Positions 8,158 through 16,828 of a DNA stretch of 53,934 nucleotides are shown here, one piece after another (the first letter of the stretch is position 1; every line of letters begins with the position of its first letter). A model generated the notes under the pieces. That model did no database searches. It was not told the origin of the DNA and saw only the letters and a list, made by a program, of their open reading frames with translations. Position numbers and translations under genes: made by a program. The stretch comes from JAHHUA01 sp036635475. GTDB lineage: Bacteria; Bacillota; Clostridia; Oscillospirales; Ruminococcaceae. Location of the stretch: NCBI GenBank assembly GCA_036635475.1, contig JAVWQH010000012.1:1-53934 (forward strand). Reading direction: 5' to 3'.

Positions 8158-10761
8158 TTATCTTTGTTTTATTGCCAGTTGTCCGTCATTTATATATGCG
8201 TATATTACTGTATCTGGAGATGGGTTTTCAGCAATTATAAATCTTGCTATAAGTGTTTCTAACTTTTGACTAATAAACCTTTTCAGTGGTCTTGCTCCGT
8301 AAACAGGGTCATATCCGTTATCAACAATATATTTTTCTGCTTCAGGAGTAATTTCCAGTTTTAATTGCTTGCTTTCAAGACGTTTTTCAAGGTCTGCAAT
8401 AAGCAATTTTACAACATCTGCAATCTCAATTTTAGTCAATGGTTTATAGAAAACTATCTCATCTAGTCTGTTTAAAAATTCGGGTCTGAAATGTGATTTT
8501 AATAATGATTCAACATTGTTTCTTGCCTCATCTGTGATATGTCCAAATTCATCAATACCTTCAAGTATAAATGATGAACCAATATTGGAAGTTAATATGA
8601 TAATTGTGTTTTTGAAATCAACTGTTTTGCCTTGGGAATCAGTTATTCTGCCATCGTCAAGTACTTGCAGTAAAACATTAAACACATCTTGATGTGCCTT
8701 TTCTATTTCATCAAAAAGAACAACACTATATGGGTGTCTTCTGACCGACTCTGTCAACTGACCGCCCTCTTCATATCCAACATATCCCGGAGGTGCACCA
8801 ATTAAACGGCTTATGGAGAATTTCTCCATATATTCGCTCATATCAATCCTTACAATATTTTTCTCATCATCAAACAAGGATTTTGCAACTGCTTTTGCAA
8901 GTTCTGTTTTTCCCACACCTGTTGGACCTAAGAAAAGGAATGAACCTATGGGTCTGTTTTCGTCCTGTATTCCTGCTCTTGAACGGATAATAGCTTCACT
9001 CACTTTTTGCACAGCTTCATTTTGACCGATTACTCTTTGATGAAGTGTTTTTTCAAGTCCCAGTATCTTATTGCGTTCACTTTCCATCAATTTTGTAACA
9101 GGTATGCCAGTCCATCTTGCAACTATTTTTCCTATTTCCTCGTCAGTTACCTTATCACGCAATAAAATACTGTCGTTTTCGCCTTTTTCAGCAAGCTTTT
9201 CCTCTTCTATAAGTTCTTTTTGCAACTGTGGTAGTTTGCCATATTTTAGCTCTGCTGCGTGGTTTAAATCATATTTCCTCTCTGCTTTTTCAATTTCACC
9301 ATTAACTCGTTCAATCTCTTCTCTGAGCTTTTGCACTTTTGTTATAGCAGATTTTTCATTTTCCCAACGTGATTTCATTGCTTTAAATTCTTCTCGATGA
9401 CCTGCAAGTTCTTTTCTTATTTCATCAAGATGTGCTATTGAAAGCTTGTCATTTTCTTTTTTCAGTGCTGCCTCTTCAATTTCAAGCTGCATTATTTTTC
9501 TTGAAATTTCGTCAAGCTCTGTTGGCATTGAATCCATTTCAGTTCTTATCATTGCACAAGCCTCATCTACAAGGTCAATGGCTTTATCAGGCAAAAATCT
9601 ATCACTTATATATCTGTTAGATAAAACAGCGGCGGTGATTAATGCTTGATCCTGTATTTTTACACCATGGAAAACTTCATAGCGTTCTTTTAATCCACGC
9701 AAAATTGAAATTGTATCTTCAACTGTTGGTTCATCAACCATAACAGGCTGAAAACGTCTTTCAAGAGCCGCATCTTTTTCAATATACATTCTATATTCAT
9801 TTAATGTTGTCGCACCTATACAGTGTAGTTCACCTCTTGCAAGCATTGGCTTCAATAGATTTCCTGCGTCCATTGAACCCTCCGTTTTGCCTGCACCCAC
9901 AATTGTATGCAGCTCATCTATAAAAAGCAAAATTTTGCCTTCACTTTTTTTGATTTCTTGCAAAACAGCCTTTAACCTCTCTTCAAATTCACCTCTGAAT
10001 TTTGCTCCTGCAATAAGTGAACCCATATCAAGTGAAAAAATTGTTTTATCTTTTAGATTTTCGGGAACATCACCTCGTACAATTCTCAGTGCCAATCCCT
10101 CTGCAATAGCTGTTTTACCAACACCTGGTTCACCGATTAAAACTGGGTTGTTTTTAGTTTTTCTCGACAAAATTCTTATTACATTTCTGATCTCGTTATC
10201 TCTGCCGATAACTGGGTCTAACTTTTGATTTCTTGCTAGTTCGACTAAGTCTGAACCATATTTTTTCAGTGCATCATATGTGTTTTCAGGACTGTCTGAA
10301 GTTACTCTTGCATTACCTCTCACCGTCTGCAAAACGGAAAGAAATTCATTTTTGCTTAATCCAAATGTTGAAAAGATGTTTTTAATGTCTTTATCTGCCA
10401 TATCAAAAATTGCCAGCATAATATGCTCAACTGAAACATACTCGTCTTTCATTTTTTCAGCTTGTTTTTCAGCATTGTTAAGTGTTTTATCAACATCTTG
10501 AGAAACGTATATTTTTCCTGCTTCTCTGCCTGAACCGCTTACTTTTGGCATATTATCAATTTTATTCTTGGTGTAATCAAATATTTTTTGACAATCAATG
10601 CCCATTTTTTTAATTAGTTGAGAAATTAATCCGTTTTCTTGCGCCAAAAGTGCATATAGCAAATGTATTTGTTCAATTTGCATACTCTCGTGGTCAAGTG
10701 CAATTCCTTGGGCATTCTGGAGCGCCTCAAGGGATTTTTGCGTTAATTTTTGTGTATTCAT
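8158..10761 (-). CDS. clpB: ATP-dependent disaggregase ClpB
   Basis: Hexameric AAA+ chaperone that pulls apart protein aggregates with the DnaK system. The 867 residues hold an N-terminal Clp-N repeat domain (about 1-145), AAA+ module one with Walker A GEPGVGKT near 209, a long coiled-coil middle domain (about 400-530), and AAA+ module two with Walker A GPTGVGKT near 605 and the GAPPGYVGY pore loop. The middle domain length marks ClpB rather than ClpC/ClpA, and no ClpP-binding loop is evident. The ATG has an AAGGAG site. It is monocistronic, with its own terminator and a CIRCE operator upstream. Confidence 0.97.
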   Translation of the reverse strand: MNTQKLTQKSLEALQNAQGIALDHESMQIEQIHLLYALLAQENGLISQLIKKMGIDCQKIFDYTKNKIDNMPKVSGSGREAGKIYVSQDVDKTLNNAEKQAEKMKDEYVSVEHIMLAIFDMADKDIKNIFSTFGLSKNEFLSVLQTVRGNARVTSDSPENTYDALKKYGSDLVELARNQKLDPVIGRDNEIRNVIRILSRKTKNNPVLIGEPGVGKTAIAEGLALRIVRGDVPENLKDKTIFSLDMGSLIAGAKFRGEFEERLKAVLQEIKKSEGKILLFIDELHTIVGAGKTEGSMDAGNLLKPMLARGELHCIGATTLNEYRMYIEKDAALERRFQPVMVDEPTVEDTISILRGLKERYEVFHGVKIQDQALITAAVLSNRYISDRFLPDKAIDLVDEACAMIRTEMDSMPTELDEISRKIMQLEIEEAALKKENDKLSIAHLDEIRKELAGHREEFKAMKSRWENEKSAITKVQKLREEIERVNGEIEKAERKYDLNHAAELKYGKLPQLQKELIEEEKLAEKGENDSILLRDKVTDEEIGKIVARWTGIPVTKLMESERNKILGLEKTLHQRVIGQNEAVQKVSEAIIRSRAGIQDENRPIGSFLFLGPTGVGKTELAKAVAKSLFDDEKNIVRIDMSEYMEKFSISRLIGAPPGYVGYEEGGQLTESVRRHPYSVVLFDEIEKAHQDVFNVLLQVLDDGRITDSQGKTVDFKNTIIILTSNIGSSFILEGIDEFGHITDEARNNVESLLKSHFRPEFLNRLDEIVFYKPLTKIEIADVVKLLIADLEKRLESKQLKLEITPEAEKYIVDNGYDPVYGARPLKRFISQKLETLIARFIIAENPSPDTVIYAYINDGQLAIKQR

Positions 10762-10798
10762 AGTGACACTCCTTTTTATTAATCATATGTGTTTTTTG

Positions 10799-10825
10799 TT
10801 AGCACTCTATTAGTTTGAGTGCTAA
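10799..10825. promoter_or_regulatory. CIRCE operator (HrcA binding site) of clpB
   Basis: A perfect match to the CIRCE consensus: TTAGCACTC (10799-10807), nine bases, GAGTGCTAA (10817-10825), lying 38 bases before the clpB ATG in its 5' untranslated region. Known role: HrcA repressor binds here and releases under heat stress. hrcA itself is not in the window. A minus-strand TATAAT at 10846-10851 could be the -10 box, but its -35 is poor. Confidence 0.95.
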
Positions 10826-10903
10826 CTATATATTACACATTCTTTATTATAATAAAATAAACTAATTGTTAATAATATGTTACAAGCAATCTTTGTTATT
10901 CAA

Positions 10904-10932
10904 TTGACTTTAAATGCCTACATTGTTATAAT
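10904..10932 (+). promoter_or_regulatory. Sigma-A type promoter of the traX pair
   Basis: TTGACT (10904-10909), 17-base spacer, TATAAT (10927-10932), 32 bases before the first TraX-family ATG. Confidence 0.8.
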
Positions 10933-10964
10933 TAAACAATAAAAATATAATTGGGAGTGAAATT

Positions 10965-11759
10965 ATGAGTACTTTTACAATCAAAATCATCGCACTTGTC
11001 TTGATGTTCATTGACCATTTTGGCACATTTTTCCCTGAAATAGCCAAAACTTTCTATTTACGTCAAATTGGAAGATTGAGCTTTCCACTGTTCTTATTTT
11101 GTTTGGCAGTAGGTGTAAAGCATACATCAAATCCTAAAAAATATGTTCAAAGACTGTATTTAGCTTCAGCTATTATGGGTATCGGAAACTTCGCACTATC
11201 ATTAATTATATCCAAAGCTCCAATTCATTGTGCTAACAATATATTTCCAACAATGATGTACATAGCCTTTTTCTGTTTTATGGATATGTTAATGCAACGT
11301 GATTCAAAGCAAGCAACTAAGCCACTTTTAGCATTCGGAATTTTTCAAGTTGTTTCATATCTCGTTGAACTTTATGCTTACAAAAAATTTGGTCTTGCCG
11401 CACTGTGGCTTGTAAGAGGAGTTTTGCCTAATATATTCACTACTGAATATGGTGCAGTATTTATCTTCCTTGGATTTATCCTATATAAATTCTCCGATAG
11501 CAAGATAAATCTTTCAATCTCATATACTACTTTTTGCGCTTTATATTTTATAATGTCATTCAAGAGATTTTTCCCAGTTCTGACTACTCGTATGGTTTTT
11601 ATAACTGAATTTGAATGGCTTATCATTCTTTCTCTACCTATTATGCTTCTTTACAATGGCAAAAGAGGATATTCCGGAAAATGGGGAAAATATCTCTTCT
11701 ATATTTTCTATCCAATTCACTTCTGGTTGCTATTTATTATTTCAAATCTAGTAAAATAA
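10965..11759 (+). CDS. TraX-family integral membrane protein, copy 1
   Basis: A 264-residue membrane protein with about seven to eight hydrophobic segments. The N-terminal KIIALVLMFIDHFG box and the following LRQIGRLSFPLFLF are hallmarks of the TraX family, named after the F-plasmid protein that N-acetylates pilin. Chromosomal Firmicute members are not tied to conjugation and are thought to be membrane acyltransferase-like proteins; the conserved Asp-His in the first segment would suit that. No conjugation gene is nearby. A second copy follows 19 bases downstream. The substrate is unknown. Confidence 0.75.
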   Translation: MSTFTIKIIALVLMFIDHFGTFFPEIAKTFYLRQIGRLSFPLFLFCLAVGVKHTSNPKKYVQRLYLASAIMGIGNFALSLIISKAPIHCANNIFPTMMYIAFFCFMDMLMQRDSKQATKPLLAFGIFQVVSYLVELYAYKKFGLAALWLVRGVLPNIFTTEYGAVFIFLGFILYKFSDSKINLSISYTTFCALYFIMSFKRFFPVLTTRMVFITEFEWLIILSLPIMLLYNGKRGYSGKWGKYLFYIFYPIHFWLLFIISNLVK

Positions 11760-11778
11760 AACCGAAAGGATTGGTTTT

Positions 11779-12582
11779 TTGAGTATATTTATTATAAAAA
11801 TAATTGCTTTATTAGCTATGGTAATTGACCATATTGGGGAATTTTTTCCTGCATTGGAATTTTCTCTTTTGTTACGTCAAATCGGACGAATAAGTGCTGT
11901 ATTATTTGTTTTTGGTGTAGTCAATGGCTTAAAACACACATCAAACAAACCAAAATATATCGAAAGATTATATTTATGTTCTTCTATTATGGGAATTGGT
12001 AACGGCATTTTAATGTTTATTTTTCAAACATCAAATATTCCGATATCAAATAATATTTTTCCAGTGTTAATGTTCATTGTAATGATATGCACTTTGGACA
12101 GCTTGGGTCAATCTGATTCCCAAAAATTTAAAAAGTTCTTTATGCTTTTTATTTTTTCACAAATTCTTACTTTTATCATTGTAATTATTTTTTATTCATT
12201 TGATAATCAAGCCAGCAATAGTATTGTTAATGGTGTTTGTCCAAATATATTCAATTGCGAAGGTGGCATTGAATTCATCACCCTTGGATATTTGTTGTAT
12301 AAGTTTGGCGATACTAAAAAAGGTCTTGCAATAAGTTTCAGTGCATTTTGTACATTCTATTTCATTTTAACTGCTATCCTTGGCGAATTTTCATACCATT
12401 ATCTCTTTGAGGAAAATTTCCAATGGCTTATGATTTTCTCATTGCCAATAATGTTGCTGTATAATGGACAAAAAGGAAGCAAAACTAAATTCAGCAAGTA
12501 CTTTTTCTATTTATTCTACCCGCTCCATATTTGGTTACTTTTCATCGTTTCAAATATTTTTGGATATTATATTTTACCTTAA
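11779..12582 (+). CDS. TraX-family integral membrane protein, copy 2
   Basis: A 267-residue paralogue of the gene before it. Shared blocks run along the whole length: KIIAL..M.IDH.G.FFP, LRQIGR, GLKHTSN, IMGIGN, NNIFP..M, SLPIMLLYNG and the C-terminal FYPLHIWLLFIVSN. The start is a TTG at 11779, eight bases after AAAGGA; no in-frame ATG is near, and the resulting N-terminus (MSIFIIKIIAL) lines up with copy 1. It probably arose by tandem duplication, and the two products may act together or on different substrates. Confidence 0.72.
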   Translation: MSIFIIKIIALLAMVIDHIGEFFPALEFSLLLRQIGRISAVLFVFGVVNGLKHTSNKPKYIERLYLCSSIMGIGNGILMFIFQTSNIPISNNIFPVLMFIVMICTLDSLGQSDSQKFKKFFMLFIFSQILTFIIVIIFYSFDNQASNSIVNGVCPNIFNCEGGIEFITLGYLLYKFGDTKKGLAISFSAFCTFYFILTAILGEFSYHYLFEENFQWLMIFSLPIMLLYNGQKGSKTKFSKYFFYLFYPLHIWLLFIVSNIFGYYILP

Positions 12583-12597
12583 AACATAATATATTGA

Positions 12598-12641
12598 TTA
12601 AGTTTATGATATATTTTAATAATTTTATTTCATAAACTTAA
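12598..12641 (+). terminator. Weak hairpin between traX copy 2 and comM
   Basis: An 11-bp inverted repeat (12598-12608 with 12631-12641) around a 22-base AT-rich loop. There is no U-run after it, so it may be a leaky terminator or an operator-like repeat. I find no clear promoter for the next gene, so read-through is likely. Confidence 0.3.
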
Positions 12642-12666
12642 ATTGCATATAATAGGAGTCGTTAAA

Positions 12667-14193
12667 ATGTTTTGTACTATCAATAGTCTTGGCTTAAACG
12701 GAATTGAACCATATTTAATTTCAGTTGAGGTGGATAATTCAAAAGCTGTAACTGCTTTTGAAATTGTCGGACTTGCTGATCAAGTTGTTCGGGAATCTCG
12801 TGACAGAATCCGTTCTGCAATTAACAACTGCGGTTTCACTTTTCCAAAAGGAAGAGTTATTGTTAATCTTGCCCCCGCAAGCACTAAAAAAATCGGAACG
12901 ATATATGACCTTCCCATACTGCTTGGACTGCTTAAATGTGCCGGATATATTGAAAAAGATTTGAGCAAAATGGTGTTCTTGGGGGAATTATCCTTAAATG
13001 GTGAACTTCGCCCTGTTAAAGGTGTTTTACCAATGCTTTTGCAAGCAGGTGAACTTGGCTTAAAATCAGCTTTTATCCCACTGGCAAACGGTGCTGAGGG
13101 CAGTATTGCCGAGGACATTGACGTTTATGCTATCACTGATATTGTGGAACTCATTGACTTTTTGAATGACAAAACAAATTTGGAAATGGCTTGTAAAATT
13201 TCGCCAAAAGCTCACAAAACTGAAGATTTATTGGATATGAGCGATGTTAAAGGTCAACTTTTGGCTAAACGTGCTTTGGAAATAGCAGCCGCTGGAAGTC
13301 ATAATGTTCTTTTGATTGGACCTCCGGGTACAGGCAAAAGTATGCTGGCGAAAAGACTTCCCTCAATTTTGCCGTCTTTATCATATCGTGAAGCTGTTGA
13401 ATCAACTAAAATTCACTCTGTTGCAGGATTAATTTCTGACGGCGAAGGGATTTTAACATCACGTCCGTTTCGTTCTCCTCACCATACAGTTTCGCCTGCT
13501 GGACTTTCCGGAGGTGGCACAAATCCTCGTCCGGGTGAATTATCACTGGCACATAATGGGGTTTTATTTCTTGATGAATTACCTGAATTTTCAAGAATGG
13601 CTATGGAAGTTTTGCGGCAGCCACTGGAAGATGGAAAAGTAACAATTTCTCGTGCTAATGCAAAGCTAACTTACCCATCTAATGTTATGTTAGTTGCTGC
13701 TATGAACCCCTGTCCATGCGGATATTTCGGTCACCCTACAAAAGAATGTATCTGCTCAAAAAATTCCGTTACAAGATATCTTAATCGAGTTAGCGGCCCT
13801 CTTTTAGACCGATTGGATTTGCATATTGAAGTTTCACCTGTCAACTATTCCGAACTATCCTCCGTCAATCACGAGGAAAGTTCTGTAGAAATTAAAGCCA
13901 GAGTTGAACGTGTAAGACAAATTCAAGAGGAAAGATTTAAGGAATATAACTTTCATTCCAATGCTAAAATTCCCTCATCTCTACTTCAAAAATACTGTGC
14001 TTTAACAGATGATGCACAGCATATGCTCAAAATTGCATTTGACAAAATCGGAATGTCTGCACGAGCATATGACCGAGTATTAAAGGTTTCACGTACAATT
14101 GCCGATATTGACAACAGTGATTTGATTAATTCCACTCATATTTCTGAGGCAATACAATATCGAAATCTTGACAGAAAATACTGGAATTTGTAA
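12667..14193 (+). CDS. comM: ComM/YifB-type Mg-chelatase-like AAA+ ATPase
   Basis: A 508-residue AAA+ helicase-like protein. In Vibrio and Haemophilus, ComM helps branch migration when transformed DNA is integrated; in most Firmicutes the homologue (YifB) has no tested role. Domains: N-terminal ChlI-like domain (about 1-165), AAA+ core with Walker A GPPGTGKS near 219 and LFLDELPEF as Walker B, a cysteine cluster CPCGYFG..CICS near 360, and the C-terminal Mg-chelatase domain. The start at 12667 is chosen because TAGGAG lies eight bases before it; an upstream in-frame start at 12643 lacks one. Confidence 0.9.
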   Translation: MFCTINSLGLNGIEPYLISVEVDNSKAVTAFEIVGLADQVVRESRDRIRSAINNCGFTFPKGRVIVNLAPASTKKIGTIYDLPILLGLLKCAGYIEKDLSKMVFLGELSLNGELRPVKGVLPMLLQAGELGLKSAFIPLANGAEGSIAEDIDVYAITDIVELIDFLNDKTNLEMACKISPKAHKTEDLLDMSDVKGQLLAKRALEIAAAGSHNVLLIGPPGTGKSMLAKRLPSILPSLSYREAVESTKIHSVAGLISDGEGILTSRPFRSPHHTVSPAGLSGGGTNPRPGELSLAHNGVLFLDELPEFSRMAMEVLRQPLEDGKVTISRANAKLTYPSNVMLVAAMNPCPCGYFGHPTKECICSKNSVTRYLNRVSGPLLDRLDLHIEVSPVNYSELSSVNHEESSVEIKARVERVRQIQEERFKEYNFHSNAKIPSSLLQKYCALTDDAQHMLKIAFDKIGMSARAYDRVLKVSRTIADIDNSDLINSTHISEAIQYRNLDRKYWNL

Positions 14194-14214
14194 TAAAACG
14201 AAAAGGATATAAAT

Positions 14215-15570
14215 ATGTCTTGGATAATAAAGGATAAAAAATTCTATAAAGATATTGCGATAATCGCAATTCCCGTCGCATTGCAAAATATCATCAGTCT
14301 GAGTGTTAATATGATTGATACTTTGATGATTGGTCAACTTGGTGATGTTCAACTGGCTGCCTCTTCTGTTGCGAACAACATTTTCTTTTTCTTTTTTGGG
14401 TTGGTTTTCGGCATATCGGGCGGCGCAAACATATTAGCCGCACAATATTGGGGAAAAAAAGACAGTGCAACAATAAGAAAAGTTATGTCTTTAGCTCATA
14501 AATGCGTTTTTGTAATTGCAATTTTCTTCACTCTTGTTGCAAGTTTGTTTCCAACTCAAATACTTTCAATTTTCTCTGAAGACCCTGAAGTAATAATGTA
14601 TGCTGCAAAATATCTTAAAATTGTTTGCTATTCTTATATGGCAATCGGACTTGGCAACTGCACAATGTTTATGTTCCGTTCAGTTGGCTCAGTTAATATG
14701 ACACTTTTTATTTACACAACATCATTAATCACAAACGGATTTCTCAACTGGGTTTTGATTTTCGGTAAACTGGGTGCACCTGCTTTAGGCATTGAAGGTG
14801 CTGCTTATGCAACATTGATTGCACGTATACAAGAAATAATAATCATAATCATTTATACATTTTTTATCGACAAAAAAATTCAGTATAAGCTCAAAGATTT
14901 TCTCTCATTTGACACAACAATAATAAAAGATTTCTTTGCAACAGCCAGTGTTGTTGTATGTAATGAGTTTTTATGGTCATCTGGTTCAACAATGATTTCA
15001 ATAATTATAGGTAGGTTAAGTACTGATTTTGTTGCAGCAAACAGTATTTCATCGCTTGTAAGTCAGCTTGTATCAGTTATGATTTTCGGAGTTGCCAGTG
15101 CCGCTGCTGCACTCGTTGGAAATACTATTGGACGTGGCGAATATGACAGAGCAAAACAAATGGCTAAAACCTTGATGGTTCTAGCCTTGGGTGTGGGAAT
15201 TATTGCAAGTGCAATGACACTTATTGCAAGACCTATTGTGTTATCCCTTTATTCCAATCTTTCAGAAACAACTCTTCATTACGCCTATGATTTGATTGGT
15301 ATTTCATCAATAGTTGTAATTTTTCAGGCAATTGCAGGTGTTAATATGATGGGTACACTTCGTGGCGGCGGCGATGCAAAATTTGTTTTATTTGCTGATA
15401 TAATTTTTATGTGGATTTTAGCTATTCCACTTGGATTTTTAGCTGCATTTTATTTCCATTTCAGTGTACCGCTAGTTTATCTGGTAATAAGAAGTGATGA
15501 ATTTTTAAAAACAATTATTTGTGCATTAAGAATTAAAAGTGAAAAATGGGTTAAAGACATTACCATATAG
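14215..15570 (+). CDS. MATE-family multidrug/Na+ antiporter, copy 1
   Basis: A 451-residue polytopic protein with about twelve membrane segments in two MatE halves (about 15-175 and 240-400). Motifs such as IDTLMIGQLG in the first helix and the FGISGGANILAAQYWG stretch fit the NorM/DinF-like MATE family, which exports cationic drugs or metabolites by Na+ or H+ exchange. It follows comM by 21 bases with an AAAAGGA site and shares its transcript. It differs from the other two MATE proteins in the window, which resemble each other more than this one. Substrate unknown. Confidence 0.85.
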   Translation: MSWIIKDKKFYKDIAIIAIPVALQNIISLSVNMIDTLMIGQLGDVQLAASSVANNIFFFFFGLVFGISGGANILAAQYWGKKDSATIRKVMSLAHKCVFVIAIFFTLVASLFPTQILSIFSEDPEVIMYAAKYLKIVCYSYMAIGLGNCTMFMFRSVGSVNMTLFIYTTSLITNGFLNWVLIFGKLGAPALGIEGAAYATLIARIQEIIIIIIYTFFIDKKIQYKLKDFLSFDTTIIKDFFATASVVVCNEFLWSSGSTMISIIIGRLSTDFVAANSISSLVSQLVSVMIFGVASAAAALVGNTIGRGEYDRAKQMAKTLMVLALGVGIIASAMTLIARPIVLSLYSNLSETTLHYAYDLIGISSIVVIFQAIAGVNMMGTLRGGGDAKFVLFADIIFMWILAIPLGFLAAFYFHFSVPLVYLVIRSDEFLKTIICALRIKSEKWVKDITI

Positions 15571-15590
15571 GTATTTTCAATATAACCTAT

Positions 15591-15633
15591 TATAATTAGC
15601 TAAAAACAATTTAAGTGTTTTTAGCTAATTATA
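15591..15633. terminator. Perfect 17-bp inverted repeat ending the comM-MATE operon
   Basis: TATAATTAGCTAAAAAC (15591-15607) repeats in inverse at 15617-15633 with a nine-base loop, 20 bases beyond the MATE stop. The stem is AT-rich and U-rich sequence follows, consistent with an intrinsic terminator. Confidence 0.7.
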
Positions 15634-15728
15634 TTTTATATAGCATTTATTGTATTTTTTATTATAAGCTTTATCATATAATAAGTTTTTAAAATTTTAA
15701 CATTTTTTGTGTAATATAGATAAAACTG

Positions 15729-15757
15729 TTGACTTATATATTCTGATACACTATAAT
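15729..15757 (+). promoter_or_regulatory. Sigma-A type promoter of the SigH-like gene
   Basis: TTGACT (15729-15734), 17-base spacer, TATAAT (15752-15757), 40 bases before the ATG. Confidence 0.8.
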
Positions 15758-15797
15758 ATAATGTGTTTATAAGTATGTTGATTAGTTGAGGTTTCTT

Positions 15798-16385
15798 ATG
15801 TGCCACGATATATCGGATTTTTCGGACAAGAACTTTATTCCATATCCCAAAGATGATTTTTTGATAACATTTGAATTTTTGGCGAAAAAATATATGCCGC
15901 TTATCAATGGAAGAGCTGCTTTTTTTAGCAAATATGGAATTGAGAATGAAGAATTGATACAAGAAGGTTTGTTGGGATTATATTCCGCTTTTCAACATTA
16001 TGACTCAACACGTGAAGCAAGTTTTAAAACTTTTGCTGCCCATTGTATCAACAATAAAATGATTTCTTTTATTCGCACCTTGAATACAAACCAGTCCATT
16101 CCTATGAAAAATTATGTTCCCCTTAATGAAGATTTTGAAAATTTTCTCATTGATGATGCTTTCTACAGTCAAGACCCTCAGGAAATATTTTTTAAAAATG
16201 AGGACATGGAAAATCAGAAGAATATTATAACTTCTTCCCTTTCCGCTTTTGAAAAAGAGATTATAAATTTTTATTTGAACGGATATTCCTACAAAGAAAC
16301 TGCTGATATCCTTTCCTGTTCGGAAAAATCAGTGGATAATGCTATTCAACGTGTTAAACACAAACTGCGTAATGCTACTAAATAA
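15798..16385 (+). CDS. SigH-like alternative sigma factor
   Basis: A 195-residue sigma-70 family protein with region 2 (ELIQEGLLGLYSAFQHYDS near 57-75, FKTFAAHCINNKMISFIR) and region 4 (FEKEIINFYLNGYSYKETA, CSEKSVDNAIQRVKHKL) but no region 1.1 or full region 3. The closing KS.DNA.QRVK.KL block is very like SigH (Spo0H) of Bacillus, which serves early stationary phase, competence and sporulation. The start at 15798 follows TGAGG by six bases; an in-frame TTG at 15786 is too close to that site. It is bounded by terminator and own promoter upstream. Functional identity with SigH is inference from similarity. Confidence 0.8.
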   Translation: MCHDISDFSDKNFIPYPKDDFLITFEFLAKKYMPLINGRAAFFSKYGIENEELIQEGLLGLYSAFQHYDSTREASFKTFAAHCINNKMISFIRTLNTNQSIPMKNYVPLNEDFENFLIDDAFYSQDPQEIFFKNEDMENQKNIITSSLSAFEKEIINFYLNGYSYKETADILSCSEKSVDNAIQRVKHKLRNATK

Positions 16386-16429
16386 TATTTTTAATGATAT
16401 GGCGATATTGCCTTTCATATATCATTCAA

Positions 16430-16486
16430 CCTAGTTCACCTGAGTCAACAAAATTCTCTCGACAGTAAAACGCAGGTATCACTGGG
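16430..16486 (+). promoter_or_regulatory. Folded element before the zinc-ribbon gene
   Basis: Two nested stems can form: CCTAGT (16430-16435) with ACTGGG (16481-16486), and ACCTG (16438-16442) with CAGGT (16473-16477), separated by a 2/3-base internal loop and closing a 30-base loop. The element ends 13 bases before the ribosome site (GTGAGG). It matches no riboswitch I recognise. Pairing by eye only. Confidence 0.35.
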
Positions 16487-16512
16487 TAAAACATCAAAGT
16501 GAGGTATGTAAA

Positions 16513-16726
16513 ATGTACGAAGACAAAACATTAAAATGCAAAGACTGTGGAGCTGACTTTATTTTCACAGCTGGTGAACAAGAGTTCTATGCTGAAAAAG
16601 GTTTTACTAATGAACCACAAAGATGCAAGGACTGCCGTAACGCACATAAAGCTAGTGCAAGAGGCGAAAAAGAAATGTTTACTGCTATCTGTGCCGAATG
16701 TGGTAAAGAAGCAAGAGTTCCTTTCA
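16513..16726 (+). CDS. Zinc-ribbon protein, cut by the sequence gap (partial)
   Basis: The first 71 residues of a small cysteine-rich protein. Three CxxC pairs are visible: C9/C12, C38/C41 and C60/C63, spaced as in the 'probable zinc-ribbon' proteins of Firmicutes, where a KC.DCG..F.FTAGEQEF.A.KG box is typical. Family members normally end soon after with a fourth CxxC, which here would fall in the N run. The role is unknown; RNA or DNA binding is often guessed. The ATG has a GTGAGG site eight bases upstream. No stop is seen because of the gap. Confidence 0.75.
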
Positions 16727-16826
16727 NNNNNNNNNNNNNNNNNNNNNNNNNNNNNNNNNNNNNNNNNNNNNNNNNNNNNNNNNNNNNNNNNNNNNNNNNN
16801 NNNNNNNNNNNNNNNNNNNNNNNNNN
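16727..16826. other. Assembly gap of 100 N
   Basis: Exactly 100 N, the usual placeholder for a scaffold join of unknown length. The end of the zinc-ribbon gene and anything between it and clpX are missing. clpX on the far side is complete, with its stop at 16829-16831. Confidence 0.99.
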
Positions 16827-16828
16827 TA

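Noticed and set aside
9071..9400. Long antisense frames inside clpB, and similar shadows inside ispH, comM, tig, fakA and others
   Set aside because: They follow the codon pattern of the real gene on the other strand, have no ribosome sites and no recognisable domains.
10965..12582. Conjugative element suggested by TraX
   Set aside because: No relaxase, coupling protein, pilus gene, integrase or attachment repeat is visible; TraX-family genes are common on Firmicute chromosomes.
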